Source of the DNA: Myripristis murdjan
Taxonomy: Eukaryota > Chordata > Actinopteri > Holocentriformes > Holocentridae
Direction: 5' to 3'
Length of the DNA stretch: 64,000 nt
Assembly: GCF_902150065.1 (NCBI RefSeq)
Contig: NC_043983.1
Coordinates: 5,697,321-5,761,320, forward strand
A program made the translations under genes and the position numbers. Positions 47,725 to 61,000 of the stretch are shown here, piece by piece (the stretch's first letter is position 1; the number at the start of each line of letters is the position of its first letter). A model generated the notes under the pieces. That model did no database searches. It was not told the origin of the DNA and was given only the letters and a program-made list of their open reading frames with translations.

Positions 47725-50060
47725 CCTGTCGTGACCGCAGGGCTGAACGGCCCAAACAGGCCAAGGTGCACTTCACACATGCCAAATTCATTTTTCAGCC
47801 TGCATTGTTTATTCCTGCATCTGCTTACCAACACAGACTTGTCATTATTTTGTAGTTTGAAGTAAAGCAGTTGCTTTAGACTCCCTGACTCACAGAATCT
47901 GTGTTACCCTGCAGGCCGTTCACCACCACCTCACCCCGAGCTGTTGGAGGACACATTATGTGACATAGACAGTATCTCTGAATCGTAATGATGCAGCTTC
48001 ATATGTGGAAGATGGACCCACGACAGTGATGATGATGATGATGGTGGTGGTGGTGAACACTGACCAACACAACACCAGCCTCCAAACCACAAGACATGAT
48101 GTTGTCAGTGATGAAGCAGTTGGTGGTTGTAACTTTGCTGCTAGGCAGCCGTGTCCGCAGCCCACATTTTATAGGACTCTGGACAGACCCAGTGGCCACT
48201 TCATTTGGTCCACCCGCACAATCTGATACAATCCAGTCCAGCTGTTGTGCCATAAAGTTTTCTTTTCTGATGCCTATAGTGCTTAGGTTTTCTTTTTGTC
48301 ACAGTAATAGAGGTGTTCATTCACTTCTGTGTTTGGCATTGAGCTCATAGTTAGTGCTGCTGTTGGACTGGACTGCAGTTTATTGACAGCTGTTTCCACT
48401 TCTCTGGCTCCCTCATGTATATAAATAGAGAGGACAAAAAATTAGAAACACTTCTCAATATAATGCAGTCCAGCACAAGAGCTCTGCAAAATACAACCTC
48501 AGTAATAAACATAGAGTTAAATTATCACATTCTCCTCAATGTCAACAACAAATACTGAAGATTGTAAACTTTCTTAAAAGGTAGAATTTATGGCAGAGCT
48601 GTTGACCTGAACTGCATTAGACTGTGCAGGTGGACCTGGTAAAGTGGCCACGGAGAGTATATTGCTGATATTATTTTATATTATTATTAATTATGTGATA
48701 ATGATCCAATGTTGTATTCAATTAAGTGATGAAAACGACTCCTGTGGCTACTGTTATCTGTTCTCCTCAACCTACAATCTGTGAACAGATTTCTCTGGTT
48801 TTGTTTCTTAGACACAACAACGGTTTGATCTGACCTGGGCAGAATCAACTTTGATGCCCAAATCATAGTTTGAGACTTTGAGGCACTGATCTGCTAGAAA
48901 ATTTCATGTTTCCCTGTCAAGACAAATTCATGTACCATGAAGGAACACAGAAGTTTGGTAACACATTATGGTCTACAGCTCAACGTACATCTGTATTTTG
49001 ACACTCAGGTTCATTCACGCTCTCAAAAACATAGTTTCAACTAAAATAAGAGCAAATCACAAACACAAGTCTCACATAAGGTGAGTGTACTGTTTTTTTG
49101 TTTTTTTTTACACCAACAGCTAAATTTTCAAAAGATAACTCAATAAGAGAGTGAATCCAACTTACTGGATTTACACCAAATCCACTTTCATTCACTCTCT
49201 CACACACACACTTAGCATGTTGTACATACTGGGTGAAGAGAATGTAGGCTATACTAGGACTTTTAGAATAGTCTATCGTATTCAGTTTAATATAATTTAC
49301 TAAAATGAAGAATGTTCTTATGCAAAGCCATGTCACGTTTGAAAATTCATGAAATGGGACATAAGAGGCCACTGTATTTTTGAGAAGTCATGTGGCTCAA
49401 CTCTGATGCTCACTAGTCTCCAGGTTTTCACTCCAATTACTGCAACAGGTCCTATGACAGTCAGTGAGGAGTTGATGTGCCTTCAAGGTTGAGAACCAGA
49501 AATACTATCAATTTTTCATTAGTTTTATAGTCATGTTTAAATGGTGTCAACTATTCCACAAATAAATTTAGAGAACTGAGTTTATGCAGTTTCTATCCTC
49601 CACTACAACCGTCTCAGTTCAGGTGTCGTAAAAACCAATAAATGTCATCTAGCTTAGGGGCTGTCAAAAAGTTTATGCTTTCAATGCAGTTATATCCATC
49701 ATTAGGCTGAAGTAGGGTGATCCTTCAATCTTAATTTGCAAAAAAAAAAAAAAAAAGTGCTACTTTCTATAGTCTTTTTCCATATGTTAAAAAAACACAA
49801 CTGGGCTAAAGTATAGGCAATATTGGCTTTTGTGACAAAAATTTGGCTTCAGAAAGACTGAAACTTTTCAAAAATGTATGATATGACCACACTGCATGGT
49901 TTTAGAATTGTCTATCCCCCATTATTGATGCAGTCTTTCATTATTCACCTGCCCCCATGCTGGGACCCAAAGTTTGGAAAACCACTGATCTAGCTGAAGG
50001 TGAATGAAACAGCTGTTAAGAGACACCAGTAAAGCAGAAGACATGAACTGAACAGGCAGT
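47725..50060. other. lonp1 3' UTR and intergenic stretch before rpl36
   Basis: No gene recognised. The first few hundred bases are presumably lonp1 3' UTR; the poly(A) site is not certain. A fold-back element lies at about 48186-48660. In human, HSD11B1L lies in this neighbourhood; I see no trace of it here. Confidence 0.5.
48186..48660. mobile_element. Fold-back MITE, copy 2
   Basis: The left arm AGTGGCCACTTCATTTGGTC and the right arm, complement of GTGGCCACTTTACCAGGTC, pair over about 70 bases with internal arms pairing further in (GTGTTTGGCATTGAGCTCAT on the left has its complement in copy 1 near 4230). Same family as 3926-4370. Confidence 0.75.
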
Positions 50061-50087
50061 CTGGATTTGTGTTGTCTAACAAATATG

Positions 50088-50093
50088 TTTATT
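50088..50093 (-). terminator. rpl36: Poly(A) signal of rpl36
   Basis: AATAAA on minus, about ten bases beyond the rpl36 stop codon (TCATTCAATAAACATA). The 3' UTR is very short, as usual for ribosomal protein genes. Confidence 0.8.
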
Positions 50094-50103
50094 GAATGAC
50101 AGT

Positions 50104-52216
<2,113 letters not shown>

Positions 52217-53466
52217 ACCTGGAGGAGAACAGGAACACTGGTTAAAAGACCCACTGACAATTTGTTTTTACCCTCCATCAAGCCACTACACTCCACATGT
52301 GCTTGACCGGTGGGTTCTGTACACCACTGAAATTGATAGTCACTCTGCTTACACACAAACAGATATGGGTAATGGTAGTTTTAATGTTTTCTGTATAATA
52401 TAGTTTATGCACCTAGTAGTTCAAGTAAGGCAGTTTAATGTCCTCTTGTATAGTAGGACTGTTGCTTTGGTAATTTGCCCACTGGGTCAGCACCTGTTGC
52501 ACACCTGCCTGGCCATGAAGGGATCTCCTCCCTCTAGTTTTTCCAAGATCTGTGTTGTTGTTTTTTTAAGTATTTATTTTCTTGGCCACTGTGAGGTCAG
52601 GGGGTGTCAGACTGTTTTACTATTATAAGCACTACTATTATAAAGACCTTTGAAACTGAATGGAGATTCTAGCTGTAAATACACTTTATACATCTAGATG
52701 ATACAGTAAACTTAGATTTCAAGTGCGCACACATCAGCTCATCTTCAAATTAGTTAACAAAAAAGCCCTGCAGACGCATTTACATGCACCACTGCAGCAC
52801 CATGTTTACAGTATGATTATTCCTATCCATGTGCAGCAGCCATCAGCTTCCCGGCCGTCCTGCAAACACTGGAGCACAGGCGGATCGCAGCCTGTCAAAA
52901 CCTGCGCCTTTTGCCAAGGAACAGGCAGCAACTCCAATTTTACACAAACTACAACGAAAAGCTGTTTCCCAGCTCTTCTTCCCACCATGTGGCAGGCGGA
53001 TAAGTGGCCACACTGCTAACATGAACACTGACATGAGGATTTTAATCTGAAAGAGCCTGTTTCTCAGCGCCCGGGCAGGAACGAGGCGGACAGACGCTAT
53101 GCTACAGGCTAACTGGAGCTAACACAGTCTAATTATTATATTTTAACTCGCTTCGTGTTTGGTTAATTACACCGCCTGCCTCTTCTGTACAATATGATGG
53201 TAAAAAGTCTGGGTTAGTGAGGGTTACAGGTTTTAATCAGCAGAAAGGTCCAAAGAAGCGAACCGGGGCTGACGGCCATAGTCAAAGTACTGCAGCTTCG
53301 GTGTCAAATTTACATCTGTATCCCTCTTTGTATCCTGGCAATTTTCACTACAGACGCTTGATACAGTCTAAGGATTATGGCCGTCTTTGCTGACTTCGTG
53401 TAAACTGTCCGATGGCTGAGATTTTTGGTAGATTTTGGTCGCTACAAGTCAACGTTAAATTCTTAC

Positions 53467-53502
53467 CTGCTGTCTTTAATGGCGGTAAAGCCGGAAGGAA
53501 TG
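53467..53502 (-). promoter_or_regulatory. rpl36: rpl36 5' UTR exon and transcription start (inferred)
   Basis: On minus, CCTTCCGGCTTTACCGCC is followed by ATTAAAGACAGCAG and a strong donor GTAAGAA at 53466. The pyrimidine-rich start CTTCCGG is consistent with a 5' TOP, known for ribosomal protein mRNAs. The splice would join to the acceptor just before the start codon at 52216. Exact start is inferred. Confidence 0.6.
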
Positions 53503-54303
53503 TTTGCTGAGAGTCGCTGGGTAATGAGAGGTTGCAGCCATGAAACTGGACTGTGGTGTGTGCAGCGCCCCTGGCGGCTAGGAGTGGCACTGCGCCCTGT
53601 GACACTCCAGCAGAGCCCAGGTTTTGATCATTTTGATAAAGCAGCATGTGGCAGCCAGACACGGCTCTCATTTTAAGATTGTACACAGCTACGATGTCGT
53701 CAAAGCTAATATTTGTGAAGTCTTCCCAGCTGTATACAACAGTTTTTGTGATTGTGAGGGGGGAACTGTTGAACATATGGGCAGATGAACCTTATATGAT
53801 CACTGATTATTATTTTGCCTAAATATTTTATCCATAAAATGATTTTGCCTTAAAAATGACCCTCATTTTAAATTTTTCAAATATTCTGGATTCAAAACAT
53901 ATTTAACTTCTATTAAAAATGTAAAACTCAGACATCACAAATTGGCAAAAACTGTAAAATATGCTTAGACATTTCAAATTTACTCCAGTTAGAAAATGTG
54001 TGAAATATGGATTGGCCCTATAGATTCTGGATAGTAATTTGAACAGCATTAACAGAAAAAATGGGAGATTAGTTGTAGATTTGTTGTACAAAGATAACAA
54101 CAAAAACATTTTTTTTTTTTCCAATTGATGATTAGTCGTGTGTTATCAGATGTGGAGGCCTGTGTCGCCCAGTGTGTACCTCAGCACGGAGGTAAAATTA
54201 TTTTTAAATAAGTATTTTTGGCATGGCAGGTCATGATCTTACAGCGTTATACTGGTCAGTGAGAGAGGACAGGTGCTGAGGCTCCAAGCAGCACCTCAGA
54301 AGT

Positions 54304-54308
<5 letters not shown>

Positions 54309-54381
<73 letters not shown>
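54309..54381. repeat. (GT)n microsatellite upstream of lmnb2
   Basis: About 36 TG units, ending about 685 bases before the lmnb2 ATG, followed about 45 bases later by a poly(G) run. Confidence 0.95.
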
Positions 54382-54384
<3 letters not shown>

Positions 54385-54425
54385 GTTTAATTTTAGTTTT
54401 ATTCATCTATTTATTTGTTTGTTTT

Positions 54426-54427
<2 letters not shown>

Positions 54428-54458
<31 letters not shown>
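54428..54458. repeat. 31-base poly(G) run upstream of lmnb2
   Basis: 31 consecutive G bases on plus as given. Such a long G run is rare, strongly quadruplex-prone, and also error-prone in sequencing, so the length is uncertain. Confidence 0.85.
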
Positions 54459-54459
<1 letters not shown>

Positions 54460-54777
54460 GATTCTGATAGGTAGCCCATTTCATATTACACAAATACATT
54501 TTTTTTCTTTATTATTATTTTGTATGTGACCCTTTTCCTTTTTTTAGTTGTTCATTTCAGTGATTTGAATTTGATTTGATTTGAATCTTTTTTTCCCTGA
54601 TCTGCAACTCGGATCATCGCTGTGTTCATGCAGACATGCGGACACACTTTGAGGCATGGCAGGGGAGACTCGGGGTGATTTATGATCCTGTGCTCTCTGG
54701 TTTGTCTTTGGTTTGTCTCTCTTTCTCTCTTTTTCTCTCTTTCTTTCTTTCTTTCTTTCTTTCTTCTCTCTTTCTTT

Positions 54778-54853
54778 CTCCCACCATGCACTGCGAGCCA
54801 GGAAGCGTTGTCTCCTTTTGGCGCGGTGCTGGCAGCGGTGTCGGCCATCTTGG
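54778..54853 (+). promoter_or_regulatory. lmnb2: lmnb2 promoter with ZNF143-like and YY1-like sites
   Basis: CTCCCACCATGCACTGCG at 54778-54795 fits the ZNF143/SBS consensus (TTCCCAnnATGCnnnGCG). GCCATCTTGG at 54844-54853 is a YY1-type site. Both are typical of TATA-less housekeeping promoters near the start site. A (CTTT)n-rich tract precedes them (54716-54777). Start site not determined; the ATG is at 55066. Confidence 0.6.
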
Positions 54854-55065
54854 AAGCAGCCCAGTGTGGTTTCTGCCTGCCGCCTGCTAAAAGATTGCAT
54901 GACCACACGGCTACTCATTCATTGCTACCACGCCGTTCGCCGAGAATAGAAAGTGTGTTCCCGTCTTCAAATTCACGGAAAACACCGGTGAGCGGAGATT
55001 TGCTTTACTTGCGAAAGGTTTTGCAGGGTTGAGGAGTAAAAATTAGCATTGGAAGAAGAACCGTT

Positions 55066-58000
55066 ATGGCGACTGCTACCCCAAGCCGTGAAGCGGGCCG
55101 GTCGGCGGCCTCCACTCCGCTCTCCCCGACCCGCATCTCCCGCTTGCAGGAGAAGCAGGAGCTGCAGCACCTGAACGATAGGCTGGCTGTCTACATCGAC
55201 CGGGTCCGGGCTCTGGAGCTAGAGAACGACCGGCTGATGGTGAAGGTGTCGGAGAAAGAGGAGGTGACTACGAGAGAGGTGAGTCCAGCCACAAAAAAGG
55301 AGAGATTTTGTTTTAAGTGTCTCGGAGCTTCACCTGCGGTTAACTTCCAGCAGCAAATCACTTACGCTGTAACTTTAGTGCACGCCCAGCATAAACAACA
55401 AACAGTTTTAGCAAAGACGCTAAAGGATGTGAGTGGCTATAAAGCGATTTTAATCAATTAAGGTCAGCTCACACGGCGGTTGCTCGCCTCACAGCCGCTC
55501 GTCCTACCGGGAGAGTTGGCTGCCAGGCGACAGATACACACGCCTGCTAGTAATCAGGCTGTAAGTTGCAGCCACATTAGCGGTTAGACTCCTCTCTGTT
55601 TTTAAAGCAGAGTTAGCGCCGGGCTCTTTGTCGTCGCTAACGGGAGCCGGCGGATTGAGCGGGAGGTCAGTCCGCGCCCACGGGCAGACATTACAGCGCG
55701 AGACGTTCACCGTAAACCAGCACGTTGGCAACTCCGCGCCAAACTCCATTTGAAAAATATGAACATCGATGCATCGTTGGTGTCCTGAACGGCAGGCACA
55801 CTCAGCCAGCCGGTTGAAATACTGACTTTTATCGAAGCAAATGATTCATTAACAGCCACACCTAATCTCAATGATTTTTTTTTCTCTTGAACATTCCCAC
55901 ATTGTTCCTTTCCGCCCTTCTCCACGTTGCCTCTCGGTGGAGTAGGAGTGTGGATAATAGTCTGACACGAGCTAAAGGGTATTTTCTCAGTTAAGTGCTG
56001 TTTGGCGCATTTCATGTATGTGTAAATGAAGGGTTGCTGGTAGGTATTCAGTAAAGGTCTAATGTCAGGTTGTATCACATGTGCTGCTAATCCAGGCGGC
56101 ACTAACACACTGAATGGGATTCCGGGGCAAGGGAGACACGGAAACTCCCGCTTGCTCATTTCAAAGTAGTAAAGTCAGAGCGAGGCAACAGTGTGTCCCC
56201 TCATTCGTGTACACCAAAGCTCAGATAGGAACAATGCTGAGTGTTGCTGTTGCTGAATTTGCCCTTGCTGCTGGTTGTTACTACTGTTGATGTGGCTGTT
56301 GTTGACTGAGCTCATCCCCTCAAGCCATATGTTGAACTGACTCCTTTGTTGTGTGTTGATGTTTGATTTATTGCTGTGTCGTTGGGTTTTTGTTGTCTTT
56401 TCTTGACCAAGTGTCTTGTCTGAGCTGCAGCTCCATGAGCAGTGCTGCTGGGGAGATCATACAGCTTCTGCTGTAGGTGTGGTATTTGTTGTTGCCATTC
56501 CCCCAGTGAAATGAGCTGCTGGACTCACCTGGTAACACTTTACTTAAAAAGGAGTGTTGAGGTGTTGCCGAGTCCTGACGTCTCCTGTCAGCCCACCAGC
56601 ATATAGCCACTGCATTCCAGTCTTGTTGCATATGAAGTCAGGAATGATCAAGTCGCTCACTGGCAGCGAGCCAAAGCCTCAGTCTGTAGCCATGCTGCTA
56701 TATAATCCGTTACTTTAACTGTCTCTCACTCAAGCTATAGTGTGCATCACTTATTTGGTGATAGGTTTGATTGAAGGGCAAAGGAAAAATATATTAAACA
56801 CTCATATTTAACTCACAGTTATCCTGTACTGTTAAAATTAGACTGGTACATCATTATGGTGTATATAAACTGTTATAAACTAGCACTAAAAAATAGGTGT
56901 ATGTGTTTTAGCTATCTTCATTTTGGACTGTTCCTCTTATGTTATTTTACTTTATTTAATGTTAAGGGTGATATGAACGGAAACCAGATATCTCAAAGTA
57001 TTGGCCAAACACTTTACTATTGGTACTGTTATTGTGCACAGTACTGTATGGATCAGTGTGTGTTCTCATAAGATATTTATACACAATAGATTTTTGAAAC
57101 AACAGTCCAATAAGTTTAGAAATCACTTCCCGAAACTGTAAGGCAGCCTTTAAAATCAGGAATAAACAACACTTAAAACACACCATATTATAATATCTAG
57201 CTGCATATCAGAATGTCAATATAATATTGATTTATTTTGCAACCAGAGAGCTCATGTCTCTTAAGCACAGCCAGGCTGACAGAATAGCCACCTAAGGCTA
57301 GGTTAAAAAGCCATTATTTGCTAAGAATCTTCACCTGACATTAAGCCTGACGAGAGGGATCAGTGTAATCCTTACTGTAAAGACAACCATATGGCTAGAT
57401 ACAGCATCATCAAACAGCAATGCCACAGGGTATCTGTGGGCCCTTCAAGTCCGGAATGTAAATTTAAAGCATTAAAAATGATTAACTTGTCCTGAATACA
57501 GTTAGTGTACAGAGATGTAAAATATTTTTACCATGTAAATTTTATTGTTCATTTGGTTTCATTTTAATTTGAGGAAAAGTAATACAAAAGAAGTAAAGCA
57601 AATGCCATCAGTTGTTGTTGTTTCACCAAAATATGTGATGTGGAACCACCAGTGCAGCACTATTAAAGGCTTGAAACCTCCTAGACACTACAAGCAAGGA
57701 AAGGGATCACCTGGATTTGAACTCTGAATTAGCCGTTACAAATCAAAACAGCCTGACTCAGACAGAGTGCCTTTTCACACATGCAGCTTGGAAATCTTTA
57801 GGAAATTACTAATGTCAAGGTCACGTGTGACCAGGAACCAGAGTCGATGCAGCGAATTGGCAGCCATGTGATTGCTCATTGCATTGTGGATAGTGGTCGC
57901 TGTTAGTTAGGACATGCTGTTTCGGTTGTATTAATGGAGCTCACAGCAATTACGAGCAAACAAAAAAGCAACGGTGAAAGGAAAAAAAAATGCTGAGGTA

Positions 58001-61000
58001 CTTGGAGGATAAAGAAATGAAAGGGCTGGATTTATACAAGTGCAAATAGTGGATAGGTGATCTTCAATGTGCACGTTTCTGACATCTTTTTGTGCCTTTT
58101 TTGTTGCGTGAGCACATACACTGTTGAGCAGTTTAAGAATTCTTAATCTCCAATGTGACACTGAAAACTGATTCACTAGCACTACGTTGGGTGTGTGGGA
58201 CTGTCCACCTGCTGCAAGTGGCTCAGAGACACAGTCAAACTCAGCTTATTTGTTGCTTTTTTTTTTATTATTTGAACTTGAACATGAATGCCTGACCTGT
58301 GGCTCTGTGACACACTTAAGGAGAAGATAAGATATGAACTGAATGTCAAATGTTATGTCATACAAATGAAGTGATTCAGAAGACTTAATTGCACATCATT
58401 TACTGTGGCCAAATGTGTTACCAATGTTTGAATAACACTGTAAATGTGTTTCAAAAATCTAGCAATGCCTCTCAGCAATCTGACTTTCTAGCACTTTCAG
58501 CCTGGAAAGCTAGCAAATCACACCAGTGGTGATCAGTTGCCCATGTCGATTGTGACTACAGTTATGGTAGTTGATAACACAGCAAGCTATTGCCATTTTG
58601 CCTCTGGCTCCTAATGGGAGAAACTGGATCAACTTTTCCATAACGGAATGGACGCTGCAGGGGTATTGTTTGGGTCAGAGTAGACGGTAGATCTTGTGGT
58701 CATGTTCATCCAACTTACAGTCGTGTTCTGCAACTAATGTGTTAGGAAAAAGCGGTCACAATGTCTGTTACCTTAAACAAAACAGCCTTGCCTCACCCAT
58801 GGAGGACCATCATGCAATGGTGTAACCTAAATGCAAGGGTTCCACAATTAATCATATATTAAATTAAGCAAGATTACACCCACAGTGATAACTGCAACTG
58901 TTGATACAGGTGATGCTAGTTCTTTTGACATCCATTCAGTGTGTCCTGGCCTGTGGGAATGGGGGCAAAATGGCAGGTTCTGTTTGTGACAAGGGCAGTC
59001 TGCAGATAAACTTTTGAATTGAGTGAACTATTTGTGCTTTTCCTCCTGTCTTCTTCCTCTTGACGTTTGTATCTTAATCATGTAAGGAATCTGTCATTCC
59101 ATGTTTGTAGGTCACTGGTCTGAAGGCTCTGTACGAGGCAGAGCTAGCTGATGCTCGACGGGTTCTGGATGAGACGGCTAAGGAGAGAGCCCGCCTGCAG
59201 ATAGACTTGGGCAAGGCTCAGGCTGAACTGGACGAAGCTACACGCAGGTACCACACTTGAATTAATAGATAATTAGATAATTCTGTTTATTTTCAACCTT
59301 CTCCCCCACTTGTTTTTCATGACTGTTGTTTTGAAAATTAAATAACAGAGTCAGAGCCAAAAGAATTTTCATCAGTTGAATTCAAAAAGTGATTAAAAGA
59401 GAATAGAATGGACCAGGTTGAATATTTCCACACAATTATGCTGTTGTTGCTGTTGAGAATGTAGCATGGCCTGAGGAGAGTCTGGGGACCAGGCAAACTG
59501 GAATCTGTGGTATTTTGCTTGAGGTCTTTGACTATACCTTTTGAGAGACTGCTTTATCTTTACCTCCAAGCCATTTAGGCTATGGAGCCAAAACAAAGTA
59601 ATTGTGCACTGCTTGTAACAAAACAAAAGTGAATGGATGAGGTGGGTTCCCGGAATGCCTGTTAGATAATATCAGGACCAGTTTGCTTGTCACCTTAACT
59701 ATTTTTAGCAGTTGGTACATTTAGGTTTTGGTTTGGTGAAGTAAACCTTAGGTCACACTTAACAATTCAAACGCCTGTTAAGTCCTCTTGGAATGTAGGC
59801 TAGTCATGGATGGGGGGAGCACTCGGGACTGACAGTCAGTGCGGATTATACTGGTGTCTGAAGGGGCTCAAGACTGACCATTTAGCCCCTTTAGCCCACC
59901 CCCTAATTATGTGAATCCATGACAAGAACTAAAATACTGATATGCTCCTGTACAAACAAACTGTCATAGTTTCTTAAATGTCTAACTCGTTTCAGGTCAT
60001 CCAAACACCTCACAGCCTTAAGATGTGTTTGAAGTTTTGGGCTAAAGCGGTACAGCTGAGGGCAATCATTGACAAACTAGGACACAAAATATTAAAACTG
60101 ATGTTTGTAGTGCTTACGCCTTAGTAAGGCTTTGATTTTGAGTTTTTTAGGTGTGGCATCGACTGTGCACCTGCTTGTTATTTTGCCAGGAAATTAAATC
60201 TAATAAGGCTAAGAAGTTTGCTGCTGCACAGGAATTTATACTTTATTTGCCAAACCACTCCCTTCTCCACCTCCCAATGCTAACAGCGTGACAGTGGTTG
60301 GAGAGTTATTTTCAATTATGATTTTTGCTTCCTACAATCAGGAGTCATCACAAAACGATTTGTGCCACATTCCATTTAGCAATGTTGCCCTGGTTTTATT
60401 GGACTCCACATGTTAAATCAAGCGCTTCCTTTTTACCTCCCTGGCAGTGGAGTGTACTGTGCCCCTCCCCCACAGTGCTCTGGCCATTTCACTTCAGCCC
60501 AAGTGAAACTTTATAGCAGGCACCAGGTTAGCCAAATACACTATAACCTTACTTCATTTACTTTTCTACCAGCTGTGAAAACTCAGTGATGGCAGCAAGA
60601 GAAATGAGAACAGGTGAAACCACTGCAGTGGTTTGGAACCACTTCAGTTTCAAAGAACCTCAGGTGGAACAGGAAAACATACTGCACAAAGTGTGCTACA
60701 TGGTTGTGCCTGCACGCTAATGGCACAACTAATTTATGTTTTTTAAATTTATCATGTTATCTAAATATTGACCAAATAATTAAAAATATAATTTTTGCCA
60801 TAGCTGTGCAGCCCTAGTTTGCAGCAAGTTTTTCATAGCAAGACAGACTTAGGAAAGTGAATTGAGCCTAATTAAACTCTCCTAGGTTTGTTTTTAAACA
60901 AAACAAGAAAACTGGCTGGTATTTGCTAAGCCAAGCCAGGCTGTTTATTTAGAGCAACTAACTCTTTTCACGAAGATGAGGGTTTTTTTACAGTAGAGAA

